A DNA stretch of 64,000 nucleotides, taken from contig NZ_AQUU01000002.1 in NCBI RefSeq assembly GCF_000372365.1, positions 111,228 to 175,227 on the forward strand. Reading direction: 5' to 3'. The stretch comes from Aggregatibacter actinomycetemcomitans DSM 8324 (GTDB lineage Bacteria; Pseudomonadota; Gammaproteobacteria; Enterobacterales; Pasteurellaceae). The translations under genes were made by a program, and so were the position numbers. Below are positions 26,681 to 37,138 of the stretch, in pieces. The notes under the pieces are model-generated. The model had not been told where the DNA came from. It searched no databases and saw only the letters and a program-made list of their open reading frames with translations. Each line of letters opens with the position of its first letter. The first letter of the stretch is position 1.

Positions 26681-27430
26681 ATGTGGATTGGGGTAATAAG
26701 TCTGTTCCCTGAAATGTTTAAAGCAATTACGGAATATGGGGTAACCGGCAGGGCTGTTAAGCAAGATCTGTTACAAGTGCGGTGCTGGAATCCGAGGGAT
26801 TTTACGCACGATAAGCACAAAACCGTAGATGACCGCCCTTACGGCGGAGGTCCCGGAATGCTGATGGTGGTGCAACCGTTAAAGGATGCCATCGACGCAG
26901 CAAAAAAGGTAGCAGGCGAAGGCGCAAAAGTGATTTATCTCTCACCGCAAGGTCGCAAACTTGACCAGCCGGGTGTAGAGGGATTAGCCCAAAATCAGAA
27001 ATTGATTTTGTTATGCGGCCGCTATGAAGGCATTGACGAACGGTTGATTGAAACCGTGGTTGATGAAGAATGGTCGGTAGGTGATTATGTATTAACCGGT
27101 GGTGAATTGCCGGCAATGACGTTAATTGATGCCGTTGCCCGTTTTATTCCTGGTGTACTCGGTAAACAGGCTTCCGCGGAGGAAGATTCCTTTGCCGAGG
27201 GATTGCTTGATTGTCCGCATTATACGCGCCCTGAAGTGCTTGACGGATTGGCCGTGCCTCCCGTGCTGATGTCAGGACACCATGAAGAAATTCGCAAATG
27301 GCGGTTGAAACAATCGTTATTGAGAACATGGTTACGACGCCCTGAGCTACTGGAAGGCCTAGCTCTGACTGACGAACAACGTAAGCTGTTAAAACAGGCG
27401 CAAGCCGAATATAACGGTAAACTCAGTTAA
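26681..27430 (+). CDS. trmD: tRNA (guanine-37-N1)-methyltransferase
   Basis: 249 residues. SPOUT-class knot methylase motifs: [26 protein letters not shown] at the start, [28 protein letters not shown] and [30 protein letters not shown] in the SAM-binding trefoil knot. [15 protein letters not shown] follows, with the RPE segment that contacts tRNA. m1G37 prevents +1 frameshifting. An in-frame uptake sequence sits at about 26776. The gap of 65 bases after rimM is longer than elsewhere in the operon. Confidence 0.97.
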   Translation: MWIGVISLFPEMFKAITEYGVTGRAVKQDLLQVRCWNPRDFTHDKHKTVDDRPYGGGPGMLMVVQPLKDAIDAAKKVAGEGAKVIYLSPQGRKLDQPGVEGLAQNQKLILLCGRYEGIDERLIETVVDEEWSVGDYVLTGGELPAMTLIDAVARFIPGVLGKQASAEEDSFAEGLLDCPHYTRPEVLDGLAVPPVLMSGHHEEIRKWRLKQSLLRTWLRRPELLEGLALTDEQRKLLKQAQAEYNGKLS

Positions 27431-27455
27431 ATCTAGGATCAAAAAGGATCAAAAA

Positions 27456-27806
27456 ATGTCTAACATCATTAAACAACTTGAACAAGAACAGTTAAAACAA
27501 AACGTGCCTAGCTTTCGTCCGGGTGACACATTAGAAGTTAAAGTATGGGTTGTTGAAGGTAGCAAACGTCGTTTGCAAGCGTTCGAAGGCGTGGTTATTG
27601 CAGTTCGTAACCGTGGCTTGCATTCCGCATTTACCTTACGCAAAATTTCCAACGGGGTTGGTGTTGAACGGGTATTCCAAACTCACTCTCAGGCTGTTGA
27701 CAGCATCGTTGTGAAACGTAAAGGTGCTGTGCGTAAAGCGAAACTTTACTACCTGCGTGAACGTTCAGGCAAATCTGCCCGTATCAAAGAACGTTTGGGT
27801 GAATAA
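27456..27806 (+). CDS. rplS: 50S ribosomal protein L19
   Basis: 116 residues (E. coli L19 has 115) with the family core [30 protein letters not shown] and the [23 protein letters not shown] motif. It lies at the 30S/50S interface. Last gene of the rpsP operon; a strong terminator follows within 15 bases. Confidence 0.97.
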   Translation: MSNIIKQLEQEQLKQNVPSFRPGDTLEVKVWVVEGSKRRLQAFEGVVIAVRNRGLHSAFTLRKISNGVGVERVFQTHSQAVDSIVVKRKGAVRKAKLYYLRERSGKSARIKERLGE

Positions 27807-27814
27807 TTTACAAA

Positions 27815-27848
27815 CTAAAAAAGGCTTGGGAATTCCAAGCCTTTTTCG
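27815..27848. terminator. Bidirectional terminator between rplS and mreD
   Basis: AAGGCTTGG and CCAAGCCTT form a 9-bp stem around GAATT, flanked by an A run on the left and a T run on the right, so it can work for both the rpsP operon and the convergent mre operon. Confidence 0.9.
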
Positions 27849-27915
27849 TTACATAGCTACATAAAATGCGGCCATAAAAAAATGCGTTTTAACGCCGAAT
27901 TGTTATTTCAATTCG

Positions 27916-28404
27916 TTAATCAATTCCCAACCGGTAGCGGACCTTTCTTAATAATAAAAACATCCACGGCCAGAGCATGCCACTGATTAAGGCACCGAAA
28001 ATTTCCTGCCAATTAAAGCTGGCGTCGTGCAGGAGTGATTCGATAAAGAAAATACTTAAACGAACGGCAAACACTAATGCGACAACTAACAAACTTTGCA
28101 TCCATAAGGAAAGGTTACGCAGAATCAGGTGGTAGGTAGTGATTAAATAAGCAGAAACGGAAAGAACCAATGCGTGAATGCCAAGGGTTGAGCCAAGTAC
28201 CATGTCCCAAATGATACCGATAATGAATGCCTGACCGATGTTGACTCTATGTGGAATAGATAATGTCCAGTAAGTGAAAACCAACACGATCCATGTCGGT
28301 TTAAAACTTTGAAAACCCACAGGCCAAGGCGCAATTTCCATCACCAAGGCGATGATAAAAATCGTGCTTAATACGAAACATTGAAAAATAAAACGACCTT
28401 CCAT
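27916..28404 (-). CDS. mreD: Rod shape-determining protein MreD
   Basis: 162 hydrophobic residues with about five membrane helices. The family pattern is FVLSTIFIIALVMEIAPWP at the N-terminus and LTYWTLSIPHRVNIGQAFIIGIIWDMVLGSTLGIHAL-type sequence in the centre (conserved D in a membrane segment). The gene overlaps the mreC stop by one base. Part of the elongasome that positions lateral wall synthesis. Confidence 0.92.
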   Translation of the reverse strand: MEGRFIFQCFVLSTIFIIALVMEIAPWPVGFQSFKPTWIVLVFTYWTLSIPHRVNIGQAFIIGIIWDMVLGSTLGIHALVLSVSAYLITTYHLILRNLSLWMQSLLVVALVFAVRLSIFFIESLLHDASFNWQEIFGALISGMLWPWMFLLLRKVRYRLGID

Positions 28405-29477
28405 TAATTTTCTTCTCTCTGTGGTTGTTCGCTCGGAATAACCGGTGCAGGTGCATTATTTTCTCCCGAAGTATCGGGCGCTGTTTCCGGTTGGAGATCT
28501 TCCGGCGTATCAGTAGGCGTATTTAGCGTCTCATTATTCTCAGTCGGTACCACAGCTTTTTTCACTTTATTGGCTTCGCTACCTTGATTTTCTAAACGTT
28601 GCTGCACTGCTTTGCGGACCTCTTCCGGCGTGATGGATTTCGCTTTACGCATATCTTCATTCGTTGGCCAGAGTAAAAGTACATAGCGTAATTTATCAAT
28701 GGATGCCAAAGGCTTTGCCGTGACGGTGGCGAAGTAATTTTGTCCGTCGCGGGAGATTGACTCTACAACGGCAACAGGGTAGCCCTCTAAAAAGCGTCCA
28801 CCTAGCCCTGACGTTACCAATAAATCACCTTTTTCAATATCTACCGAACGGGGCACGTTATCCAGCGTCAGTTCGTCGCTATGCCCGGTTCCACTGGCGA
28901 TCAGACGCACATCGTTACGCAATACCTGTACCGGAATGGCATGGGTTACATCGGTAACCAACAGCACGCGGCTGGTATTTTCACCGACAGAAATAATTTG
29001 TCCTACCACGCCTTTTTCATCAATGATAGGTTGTCCTACATAAGCACCGTCTTTCTGCCCTTGATTAATCACCACCTGCTGGCGGTAAACGTCCATTTCA
29101 GCGGTAAGCACTTCGGCAATTTTTTTATATTCGTCAATGCGTAGGGGTGAATTGAGTAACAAACGTAAACGTTGGTTTTCCACTTTAAGCTGATCAAGCA
29201 ATAACAAATCGGCATTTTTTTCGCGTAGCTGCGTTTTTAAGACTTTATTTTCGATTTGCAGCTTGTTGGTATCCACCAAATTGTCAGACACACCGTCCAG
29301 TACGGTACGCGGCGTATTGGCTAAATAATAAAGCCCGCCCACCGCCGTTTCAAGAAAACCACGGGTTTGAATCATGGCTGCGGTTTGACCGTCGGAGAGG
29401 ATTAAACCGATAGAGGCGGTGACCGCAAAAAAAAGTTTTAATCCTAAGGGAGGGGTTTTACCGAATATGGGTTTCAT
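28404..29477 (-). CDS. mreC: Rod shape-determining protein MreC
   Basis: 357 residues: a short cytoplasmic start (MKPIFGKTPPLGLKLF), one membrane helix, a coiled coil (about residues 65-110, LQIENKVLKTQLREKNADLLLLDQLKVENQRLR), then the double beta-barrel domain (VVINQGQKDGAYVGQPIIDEKGVVGQI... LLVTSGLGGRFLEGYPVAVV). The C-terminus is a low-complexity acidic/proline-rich tail. It bridges MreB to the penicillin-binding proteins. A hairpin made of two uptake sequences sits in the 69-base gap after mreB. Confidence 0.94.
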   Translation of the reverse strand: MKPIFGKTPPLGLKLFFAVTASIGLILSDGQTAAMIQTRGFLETAVGGLYYLANTPRTVLDGVSDNLVDTNKLQIENKVLKTQLREKNADLLLLDQLKVENQRLRLLLNSPLRIDEYKKIAEVLTAEMDVYRQQVVINQGQKDGAYVGQPIIDEKGVVGQIISVGENTSRVLLVTDVTHAIPVQVLRNDVRLIASGTGHSDELTLDNVPRSVDIEKGDLLVTSGLGGRFLEGYPVAVVESISRDGQNYFATVTAKPLASIDKLRYVLLLWPTNEDMRKAKSITPEEVRKAVQQRLENQGSEANKVKKAVVPTENNETLNTPTDTPEDLQPETAPDTSGENNAPAPVIPSEQPQREEN

Positions 29478-29497
29478 TCTGTTTAATCCGGGCTAAA

Positions 29498-29530
29498 TAA
29501 AAGTGCGGTTAAAATTCACCGCACTTTTCG
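29498..29530 (-). terminator. Uptake-sequence hairpin between mreB and mreC
   Basis: On the minus strand AAAAGTGCGGT pairs with ACCGCACTTTT (11-bp stem, 8-base loop) followed by ATTTAG. It sits inside the mreBCD operon, between mreB and mreC, where it could act as a partial terminator that lowers mreCD relative to mreB. Confidence 0.7.
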
Positions 29531-29546
29531 TTGAGTTTAGCTTAAA

Positions 29547-30602
29547 TTAAATTTCATCACTGAAAATATCGCCGCCGTGCATATCGATCATATCCAGTGC
29601 TTCACCACCACCGCGTGCCACGCAGGTTAACGGTTCTTCTGCAACGATAGTCGGTACGCCGGATTCTTTGGCTAATAACACATCGATGTTGCGTAACAAC
29701 GCACCGCCGCCGGTTAGCACCATGCCGCGTTCAAAAATATCAGCGGCGTGTTCCGGTTGGCATTCTTCAAGCGCCGTGCGTACGGCGGCAACGATGCCGC
29801 TAAGCGGTTGACGAATCGCTTCTAACACATCACGGGAACTTAGCGTAATGGAACGTGGCGCCCCTTCAGCAATGTTAGAGCCATGAATTTCCATTTCTTT
29901 GATTTCATCGTCTTCCTGAATGTAGGCGATACCGATTTCTTTTTTAATTCGTTCGGCGGTTTGTTCGCCGATAATGGAACCGAAGGTTTTGCGGATATAA
30001 GACACGATGGCTTCATCAAAACGGTCACCTCCGATGCGTACGGAAGAAGAATAGACGATACCGTTTAAGGAAATAATCGCCACTTCGGTGGTACCGCCGC
30101 CGATGTCGATCACCATGGAACCGGTTGCAGTGGAAACCGGCAATTTCGCACCGATTGCCGCCGCCATCGGCTCTTCGATTAAATATACTTCGCGGGCGCC
30201 GGCACCGATTGCGGATTCTTTAATGGCGCGACGTTCTACTTGGGTGGCGCCTGCCGGTACGCAAATTAATACGCGTGGGCTCGGACGCATGAAATTGCCG
30301 CTGTGCACTTGTTTAATGAAATACTGCAACATTTTTTCGGTGACGAAGAAGTCGGCGATAACCCCGTCTTTCATCGGGCGGATGGCTTCAATGCTTTTTG
30401 GCGTACGACCTAACATTTGTTTCGCTTCTTTACCGACTGCAGCGATACTTTTCAGAGAACCACTGCGATCGCGGCGAATGGCTACTACGGAAGGTTCGTC
30501 AAGGACAATACCCTGACCTTTTACATAAATAAGGGTGTTTGCCGTACCCAGGTCGATGGAAAGATCGTTAGAAAACAGACCGCGAATTTTTTTAAATAGC
30601 AT
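29547..30602 (-). CDS. mreB: Rod shape-determining protein MreB (bacterial actin)
   Basis: 351 residues from [24 protein letters not shown]; 13 residues upstream in the same frame are not family-like. Actin-fold phosphate loops are visible: [15 protein letters not shown] (phosphate 1), [16 protein letters not shown] (phosphate 2) and [15 protein letters not shown] (adenosine). It polymerises on the membrane to guide rod elongation. First gene of mreBCD, divergent from rnr. Confidence 0.97.
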   Translation of the reverse strand: MLFKKIRGLFSNDLSIDLGTANTLIYVKGQGIVLDEPSVVAIRRDRSGSLKSIAAVGKEAKQMLGRTPKSIEAIRPMKDGVIADFFVTEKMLQYFIKQVHSGNFMRPSPRVLICVPAGATQVERRAIKESAIGAGAREVYLIEEPMAAAIGAKLPVSTATGSMVIDIGGGTTEVAIISLNGIVYSSSVRIGGDRFDEAIVSYIRKTFGSIIGEQTAERIKKEIGIAYIQEDDEIKEMEIHGSNIAEGAPRSITLSSRDVLEAIRQPLSGIVAAVRTALEECQPEHAADIFERGMVLTGGGALLRNIDVLLAKESGVPTIVAEEPLTCVARGGGEALDMIDMHGGDIFSDEI

Positions 30603-30851
30603 AGGAATTCCGTTTAGCTGAATTGAATAAAGAATGCTCACATTTGAGCGTCAAAAAAATTGTACTAAATGTACCAAAAAATGCAGGGTTATAACAGAAA
30701 ATTTTGTATAAATAAGGTAAAAAAATCTGTGCAAAACCTTTACGTTCAAGGTTTCTTAAAGGTCAGCAGCACGCGTTTGCCACATCATTTCCCTTGCTTT
30801 AGTCAAAACAGGGTGTAAACTGACCGCACTTTATTTGACTGATGAAAAATT

Positions 30852-33257
30852 ATGGCGAAAAAACACAATAAATCCCCTTTGCAGGATCCGAATTACGCAA
30901 AGGAATTGGCGAAATATGACAACCCGATTCCGAGCCGCGAATTTATCCTGCAAATTATCCGCAAGCAAAACTCTCCTATGAGCAAAGAAGAGATTTTTGC
31001 AGCCCTCGCGATTTCCGACGAAGAGCAGCAGGAAGCTATGCGTCGCCGTTTACGCGCCATGGAAAACGACGGGCAGTTGGTGTTTACCAAGCGCAAACGC
31101 TATGCTTTGCCGGAAAAACTGGATTTGCTCAAAGGCATGGTTATCGGGCATCGGGAGGGTTTCGGCTTTTTGCAGGTGGAAGGGAAAAAAGAGGATTTTT
31201 TCATTCCGAATGTGCAAATGCAAAAAGTTATGCACGGTGATTACGTACTGGCGCAAGCCAACGGATTTGACCGTAAAGGTCGCCCTGAGGTGCGCATCGT
31301 GCGTTTATTGGAGGCGAACAAAAAGCAAATTGTCGGTCGCTTTTTCTTAGAACAGGGCATCGGTTATGTGGTGCCTGATGACAGCCGTATTACACGCGAT
31401 ATTTTAATCCCCGACGAAGCCCGCCTTGGCGCGCGCATGGGGCAGGTTGTGGTGGTGGAACTGAACCCGCGCACCGCCCCGTTCTTCCAGCCGATCGGTA
31501 AAATTACCGAAATCCTCGGCGATAACATGGCAAAAGGGATGGAAGTGGAAATTGCCATTCGCAAGCATGACATTCCTCACGCGTTCCCAAGTGCGGTGGA
31601 AAAACAACTTAAAAAATGGCAGGAAGAGGTGCCGGAAGAGGCAAAACGCGGGCGCGTGGATTTGCGTGATTTGCCGCTGGTGACCATTGATGGCGAAGAT
31701 GCCCGCGATTTTGACGACGCCGTATTCTGCCAAAAACAAGGCAAAGGCTGGAAACTGTGGGTGGCGATTGCCGATGTGAGCTATTATGTTCGACCGAAAA
31801 GCGCCTTGGATTTGGAAGCGTATAATCGAGGCAACTCTGTGTATTTCCCGAATCGGGTGGTGCCGATGCTGCCGGAAAAGCTCTCCAACGGGCTATGTTC
31901 CTTAAATCCGCAGGTGGATCGGCTGTGCATGGTGTGTGAAATGACGCTTTCCGCTAAAGGCAAAATGACGGACTACCGATTTTACGAAGCGGTGATGAAC
32001 TCACACGCCCGTTTAACCTACAACAAAGTCGCAAAAATACTAGAAAAAGACACCGCACTTTACGAGCGTTACGCGCCTTTAGTACCGCATTTACAAGAAC
32101 TTCACGATATGTATCGGGCGCTGGTGAAAGCCCGTCAGCAGCGGGGCGCCATCGAATTTGAAACCATCGAAAGTAAATTTATTTTTAATGCGTTGGGGCG
32201 TATTGAACGTATCGAGCCGGTAGTGCGCAACGATGCCCATAAAATCATTGAAGAATGTATGATTCTGGCGAATATTGCCGCCGCCAATTTTATGGAGAAA
32301 AATCAGGAACCGGCGCTGTATCGCATTCATGCGTTGCCGGGGGAAGAAAAACTTACGGCGTTTCGCAGTTTCTTGGCGGAATGTGGCTTAACGCTGGGCG
32401 GTGGCAATAAACCGACGCCGATGGATTATGCCGCGTTGCTGGAACAAATCCAAACGCGCCCCGATCGCGAATTAATTCAAACCATGTTATTGCGCTCCAT
32501 GAGCCAGGCGGTGTATAGCGCCGATAATATCGGACATTTCGGCTTGGCATTGAGCGAATACGCACATTTTACGTCGCCGATCCGCCGTTATCCCGATTTA
32601 ACTTTACACCGCAGTATCAAATATTTATTGGCGAAAAAGAAAGGTTCCAAACGTAAAACCACCGACACCGGCGGTTATCATTATCAGCTTGACGAAATGG
32701 ATGTCTGCGGCGTCCATTGTTCCGCCACGGAACGTCGTGCCGATGACGCCACCCGGGAAGTGGCGGATTGGCTGAAATGCGAATATATGCAGAATCATGT
32801 GGGTGAAGAATTTGACGGCGTGATTTCCTCCGTCACCGGTTTTGGCTTTTTCGTCCGCTTAAACGACTTATTTATTGACGGCTTGGTACATATTTCCGAG
32901 CTGGAGAACGATTATTATTTGTTCGATATGCCGAAACAGCGTCTTATCGGTGAAAATAGCGGCATGATCTTCCGTATCGGCGATGTGGTGAAAGTGCGGG
33001 TGGACGCGGTGAATCTGGAACAAAAACAAATTGATTTTGCCCTGATTGACAGTGAACGTAAACCAAGACGCAGTGGCAAAACGGCGAGAACCAAAGCGAA
33101 GAAAGCCGAAACCGCAGCCTCTAAAAAGTCAGCGAAAAAGCAACCCGTTGAAAAGAAAAAAACGAAACCACAGAAAAGTGCGGTCAAAAATAATGGCGTT
33201 TCTAAAACGAACCCGCAAGCCGCAGCTAAGAATAAGAAGGCGAAGAACAAAGCATGA
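30852..33257 (+). CDS. rnr: Ribonuclease R
   Basis: 801 residues. Domains in order: N-terminal winged-helix ([21 protein letters not shown]), two cold-shock domains ([17 protein letters not shown]...), the RNB catalytic core with [20 protein letters not shown] (Mg2+ aspartates), [19 protein letters not shown], then the S1 domain ([20 protein letters not shown]). A lysine/alanine-rich basic tail of about 65 residues follows. It degrades structured RNA 3' to 5' and participates in trans-translation quality control. It overlaps rlmB by 4 bases (ATGA). Confidence 0.97.
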   Translation: MAKKHNKSPLQDPNYAKELAKYDNPIPSREFILQIIRKQNSPMSKEEIFAALAISDEEQQEAMRRRLRAMENDGQLVFTKRKRYALPEKLDLLKGMVIGHREGFGFLQVEGKKEDFFIPNVQMQKVMHGDYVLAQANGFDRKGRPEVRIVRLLEANKKQIVGRFFLEQGIGYVVPDDSRITRDILIPDEARLGARMGQVVVVELNPRTAPFFQPIGKITEILGDNMAKGMEVEIAIRKHDIPHAFPSAVEKQLKKWQEEVPEEAKRGRVDLRDLPLVTIDGEDARDFDDAVFCQKQGKGWKLWVAIADVSYYVRPKSALDLEAYNRGNSVYFPNRVVPMLPEKLSNGLCSLNPQVDRLCMVCEMTLSAKGKMTDYRFYEAVMNSHARLTYNKVAKILEKDTALYERYAPLVPHLQELHDMYRALVKARQQRGAIEFETIESKFIFNALGRIERIEPVVRNDAHKIIEECMILANIAAANFMEKNQEPALYRIHALPGEEKLTAFRSFLAECGLTLGGGNKPTPMDYAALLEQIQTRPDRELIQTMLLRSMSQAVYSADNIGHFGLALSEYAHFTSPIRRYPDLTLHRSIKYLLAKKKGSKRKTTDTGGYHYQLDEMDVCGVHCSATERRADDATREVADWLKCEYMQNHVGEEFDGVISSVTGFGFFVRLNDLFIDGLVHISELENDYYLFDMPKQRLIGENSGMIFRIGDVVKVRVDAVNLEQKQIDFALIDSERKPRRSGKTARTKAKKAETAASKKSAKKQPVEKKKTKPQKSAVKNNGVSKTNPQAAAKNKKAKNKA

Positions 33258-33991
33258 GTGAAACCATTTATGGCATCCACGCCGTTAAGGCGTTTGTGAC
33301 CCATTATCCGGAGCGTTTAATTGAAGTCTGGGCGCTAAAAGGACGCGATGATCAACGTTTGCAACCGTTAATTAATGAAATTCAGCGTTTGGGGATTTCC
33401 GTTCAATTTTTAAACCGCCAAACGCTGGATAAAAAAGCCGAAGGCGAAGTGCATCAAGGTATTATTGCGCGCGTGCATTCCTTACCGGAATTAAACGAGC
33501 ATGATTTGGATCGTTTGCTGGAACAGCAAAATACGCCTTTATTGTTGGTATTGGACGGCGTGACGGATCCGCATAACTTGGGCGCTTGTTTGCGTACTGC
33601 CGATGCGGCGGGCGTGAATGCGGTGATTGTGCCGAAAGATAAATCGGCGCAATTGAATTCCACCGCGCGTAAAGTGGCATGCGGTGCGGCGGAAAATGTG
33701 CCGCTTATTCGCGTGACCAACCTTGCCCGCACCTTGCGTGAATTGCAGAAACGGCATAATGTGTGGGTTGTCGGCACCGCGGGCGAAACTACGGAAACGC
33801 TGTATCAAACCAAACTGACCGGCGCATTAGCCCTGGTGATGGGCGCGGAAGGCGAGGGAATGCGTCGTTTAACCCGCGAACACTGCGACCAATTAATCAG
33901 CATTCCAATGATGGGTTCCGTTTCTTCTCTCAATGTTTCCGTTGCCACCGGCGTGTGTTTATTTGAAATCGTGCGGCAGCGCTTAAAATAA
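33254..33991 (+). CDS. rlmB: 23S rRNA (guanosine-2'-O)-methyltransferase RlmB
   Basis: 245 residues of the SpoU/TrmH class. An N-terminal substrate-binding domain ([15 protein letters not shown]) precedes the knotted catalytic domain with [74 protein letters not shown], which is the SPOUT motif 3. It methylates G2251 in the peptidyl-transferase region. Translationally coupled to rnr, as in E. coli. Confidence 0.96.
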   Translation: MSETIYGIHAVKAFVTHYPERLIEVWALKGRDDQRLQPLINEIQRLGISVQFLNRQTLDKKAEGEVHQGIIARVHSLPELNEHDLDRLLEQQNTPLLLVLDGVTDPHNLGACLRTADAAGVNAVIVPKDKSAQLNSTARKVACGAAENVPLIRVTNLARTLRELQKRHNVWVVGTAGETTETLYQTKLTGALALVMGAEGEGMRRLTREHCDQLISIPMMGSVSSLNVSVATGVCLFEIVRQRLK

Positions 33992-34006
33992 TGCCATCCA
34001 GCGTGA

Positions 34007-34032
34007 ATAAGACGGAAACCTTTTCGTCTTAT
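34007..34032 (+). terminator. Possible terminator after rlmB
   Basis: ATAAGACG / CGTCTTAT, 8-bp arms with a 10-base loop. The following bases (CGTTTCAT) are only weakly U-rich, so termination strength is uncertain. Confidence 0.45.
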
Positions 34033-34208
34033 CGTTTCATATTCTCCTCAAAAAACACCTTGAAAAACAACCGCACTTTTTCTTTGCCAAAAAACTAAAA
34101 CTAATTATTTATTCCCGTATTCCCCTACATTTTTATGCGCAAAAAGGAATATTTCTTTTGGGTTTTTGCGCTTTATCATTTCGCATACAATCAAATGACA
34201 GGTATTTT

Positions 34209-34224
34209 TGTGATACTTCTCACA
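34209..34224 (+). promoter_or_regulatory. CRP (cAMP receptor protein) site upstream of glpT
   Basis: TGTGA-TACTTC-TCACA: a perfect consensus CRP half-site pair with a 6-base spacer, centred 107 bases before the glpT start. Control of glycerol-3-phosphate uptake by cAMP-CRP is established in enteric bacteria, which supports the call. The rest of the 332-base gap holds an uptake sequence and AT-rich promoter-like sequence. Confidence 0.85.
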
Positions 34225-34323
34225 AAATCCCATAAATATTCTTTTCTGTTTTTGGATTTCTTTTATTATTCCACCGTGCTCTTCATAAAAGACAATTTGA
34301 CTTAATTAACATTGGAGAATTTT

Positions 34324-35766
34324 ATGTTTGGTCCATTTAAACCGGCTCCACACATTGCGGAGCTGCCGGCAGACAAAATTGATTCCACCTATAAACGTCT
34401 TCGTTGGCAGGTATTTGCCGGGATCTTTTTCGGTTATGCCGCTTATTATTTTGTGCGTGCAAACTTCGACTTGGCACAGCCGGGTTTAATTCAAGCCGGT
34501 TTATATTCAAAAGCTGAGTTGGGTGTTATCGGTTCTGCGGCAGGTTTAGCCTATGGTTTATCAAAATTCGTGATGGCGGGGATGTCAGACCGTTCTAACC
34601 CGCGCGTGTTCTTACCGTTCGGTTTATTACTTTCCGGTTTATGTATGACCTTAATGGGCTTGTTCCCATGGGCAACTTCCGGCATCGCCATTATGTGGGT
34701 GATGATCTTCTTAAACGGTTGGTTCCAAGGAATGGGCTGGCCTCCATGTGGTCGTACCATGGTGCACTGGTGGTCTAAATCTGAACGCGGGACTATCGTA
34801 TCCATTTGGAATACTGCGCACAACATCGGCGGTATGATGCCGGGTGCGATGGTGTTATTGGCAAGTGCGATTTTCTTCAGTACACACGGTGTGGAAGCGC
34901 AAGCCAAAGACGTATGGCAACAATCCTTATACTATCCTGGTATTGCTGCCATGATCTGTGCAATTCCGGTATATTTCGTGATGCGTGATACCCCACAATC
35001 TTGTGGTTTACCCTCCATCGAAAAATGGCGTAACGACTACCCGGATGACTATAACGAAAAAACTTACGAAAATGACTTAACCGCAAAAGAAATCTTCGTA
35101 ACTTATGTATTGAAAAACAAATTATTATGGTACATCGCCATTGCTAACGTGTTCGTTTACTTAATCCGCTACGGCGTATTGAAATGGTCTCCGGTTTACT
35201 TGAGTGAAGTGAAACACTTCAACATCAAAGGTACCGCATGGGCATACACCATTTATGAATTGGCGGCCGTTCCGGGTACATTACTTTGCGGTTGGGTATC
35301 TGACCATGTATTCAAAGGTAAACGTGGCTTAACCGGTTTCATCTTTATGATTTTAACCACCGCAGCGGTAGCCACATACTGGATGAACCCTGCAACACCG
35401 GAAGCTGAGCTTGCAAACTACAGCGCATGGTATGAAAACCCATACCAATTAACCGACTTTATTTTGATGACCTTAATCGGTTTCTTAATCTACGGCCCTG
35501 TGATGCTAATCGGCTTGCACGCTCTTGAACTTGCACCGAAAAAAGCGGCAGGTACCGCAGCAGGTTTCACCGGTTTATTCGGTTACTTAGGCGGTACCGT
35601 GTCTGCATCAGCAGTTATCGGTTGGGCAGCCCAACACTACGGCTGGGACGGCGGTTTTTACGTGATGATCGGCGGTGGTATCTTAGCGGTCATCTTGCTC
35701 TTCATCGTGATGATTGAAGAAGGCAAACACAAAGCGAAATTAGGAGATACTTACGGTACCAAATAA
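34324..35766 (+). CDS. glpT: Glycerol-3-phosphate transporter GlpT
   Basis: 480 residues from [14 protein letters not shown], preceded by TTGGAG; a TTG 12 bases upstream would be in frame but includes the ribosome-binding site. MFS organophosphate:phosphate antiporter with 12 predicted helices. Family landmarks are [25 protein letters not shown] (the phosphate-binding arginine region), [21 protein letters not shown], and [34 protein letters not shown]. It exchanges G3P for Pi and is a route of fosfomycin entry. It pairs functionally with glpQ, which follows beyond a terminator. Confidence 0.96.
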   Translation: MFGPFKPAPHIAELPADKIDSTYKRLRWQVFAGIFFGYAAYYFVRANFDLAQPGLIQAGLYSKAELGVIGSAAGLAYGLSKFVMAGMSDRSNPRVFLPFGLLLSGLCMTLMGLFPWATSGIAIMWVMIFLNGWFQGMGWPPCGRTMVHWWSKSERGTIVSIWNTAHNIGGMMPGAMVLLASAIFFSTHGVEAQAKDVWQQSLYYPGIAAMICAIPVYFVMRDTPQSCGLPSIEKWRNDYPDDYNEKTYENDLTAKEIFVTYVLKNKLLWYIAIANVFVYLIRYGVLKWSPVYLSEVKHFNIKGTAWAYTIYELAAVPGTLLCGWVSDHVFKGKRGLTGFIFMILTTAAVATYWMNPATPEAELANYSAWYENPYQLTDFILMTLIGFLIYGPVMLIGLHALELAPKKAAGTAAGFTGLFGYLGGTVSASAVIGWAAQHYGWDGGFYVMIGGGILAVILLFIVMIEEGKHKAKLGDTYGTK

Positions 35767-35773
35767 TTAGCGT

Positions 35774-35814
35774 AAAAAAGGCGGCAGGCAGATCATGCTT
35801 GGTCGCCTTTTTTG
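35774..35814 (+). terminator. Terminator after glpT
   Basis: AAAAAAGGCG and CGCCTTTTTT form a 10-bp stem around a 20-base loop that contains further pairing, ending in a T run. Confidence 0.8.
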
Positions 35815-35856
35815 TAACTAAAATTCAACTACAGGAGTCTTAAACCTACCAAATTA

Positions 35857-35955
35857 ACTTGCCTTCCCCTGCTTGCGGGGGAAGGTGGTGCGAAGCGCCG
35901 GAAGGGGACCACATCCCCTTCGACACTTCCCTCCGTAAACGGAGGGAGGGATATA
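35857..35955. repeat. GC-rich intergenic inverted-repeat element, copy 1
   Basis: Compact, GC-rich, hairpin-forming sequence upstream of glpQ. It begins CCTTCCCCTGCTTGCGGGGG with internal GGCGCTTCGC-type pairing, then CCTTCGACACTTCCCTCCG and TAAACGGAGGGAGGG. The arms CCTTCCCC...GGGGGAAGG and CCCTCCG-TAAA-CGGAGGG are each self-complementary. A related element lies at 58746-58966. It looks like a REP/MITE-type dispersed repeat. Confidence 0.65.
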
Positions 35956-35999
35956 AAAAACAAGCCCAAAATCAACCGCACTTTCAAGGAGAAATGCTT

Positions 36000-37082
36000 A
36001 TGAAACTTAAAACGTTAACCCTTAGCTTAATTGCAGCAACCGTTTTAGCCGGTTGTAGCGCAAATTATCACAAAGGTTATGATATGGATAAAATTATTAT
36101 TGCTCACCGTGGTGCCAGCGGCTATTTGCCGGAGCATACACTGGAAGCAAAAGCTCTTGCCTTCGCGCAACACGCGGATTATTTAGAGCAGGATTTGGCA
36201 ATGACGAAGGATGGTCGTTTAGTAGTGATTCATGATCACTTCTTAGACGGATTAACCGATGTGGCGAGAAAATTCCCGAATCGTCACCGTAAAGATGGTC
36301 GTTACTATGTGATCGATTTCACGCTGAAAGAAATTCAAAGTTTGAATATGACGGAAAATTTTGAAACCAAAGATGGCAAACAAGTTGCCGTTTATCCGGG
36401 ACGTTTCCCGCTTTGGAAATCTCATTTCAAAATTCATACCTTTGAAGATGAACTTGAATTTATCCAAGGTTTAGAAAAATCGACCGGTAAGAAAGTGGGG
36501 ATTTATCCTGAAATCAAAGCACCTTGGTTCCACCACAAAAACGGTAAAGACATTGCTGTTGAAACGCTCAAAGTGTTGAAAAAATACGGTTATGACAAGA
36601 AAACCGACAGGGTTTACTTGCAAACTTTCGACTTTAATGAGTTAAAACGCATTAAAACCGAATTGTTGCCAAAAATGGGCATGGATTTGAAATTGGTTCA
36701 ATTAGTGGCATACACCGATTGGCATGAAACCGAAGAAAAAGATGCCAAAGGCAAATGGGTGAACTACGATTACGATTGGATGTTCAAACCGGGCGCCATG
36801 GCGGAAGTGGTGAAATATGCCGATGGTGTGGGGCCGGGTTGGTATATGTTGATCGACAAAGAAAAATCCAAACCGGGCAAAATCGAATATACGCCTTTAG
36901 TCAAAGAATTAGCGCAGTACAAGGTTGAATTACACCCATACACCGTGCGTAAAGATGCCTTGCCAGACTTCTTCACCGATGTGAACCAAATGTATGATGC
37001 GTTGTTGAATAAATCCGGCGCCACCGGCGTGTTTACCGACTTTCCGGATACCGGCGTGCAATTTTTGAAAAAACAAAAATAG
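36000..37082 (+). CDS. glpQ: Glycerophosphodiester phosphodiesterase lipoprotein (GlpQ, protein D)
   Basis: 360 residues. The ATG at 36000 is preferred over the one 6 bases upstream because AAGGAG then lies 8 bases away. Lipoprotein signal MKLKTLTLSLIAATVLAGC, then the GDPD TIM barrel: IIAHRGASGYLPEHTLEA and EQDLAMTKDGRLVVIHDHFLDGLT (catalytic His and metal ligands), KVGIYPEIKAPWFH, and VELHPYTVRKDALP. In Haemophilus the orthologue, protein D, is surface-exposed and releases choline or G3P from host phospholipid headgroups, feeding GlpT and phosphorylcholine decoration of LOS. Confidence 0.96.
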   Translation: MKLKTLTLSLIAATVLAGCSANYHKGYDMDKIIIAHRGASGYLPEHTLEAKALAFAQHADYLEQDLAMTKDGRLVVIHDHFLDGLTDVARKFPNRHRKDGRYYVIDFTLKEIQSLNMTENFETKDGKQVAVYPGRFPLWKSHFKIHTFEDELEFIQGLEKSTGKKVGIYPEIKAPWFHHKNGKDIAVETLKVLKKYGYDKKTDRVYLQTFDFNELKRIKTELLPKMGMDLKLVQLVAYTDWHETEEKDAKGKWVNYDYDWMFKPGAMAEVVKYADGVGPGWYMLIDKEKSKPGKIEYTPLVKELAQYKVELHPYTVRKDALPDFFTDVNQMYDALLNKSGATGVFTDFPDTGVQFLKKQK

Positions 37083-37106
37083 ATTGTTTTCAGGATAGTT
37101 ATATGC

Positions 37107-37138
37107 AGAACGGAGCGTTATGATCCGTTCTTTTTTTG
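37107..37138 (+). terminator. Terminator after glpQ
   Basis: AGAACGGA and TCCGTTCT form an 8-bp stem with a 9-base loop followed by seven T residues, ending at the stop of the convergent dprA gene. Confidence 0.88.
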
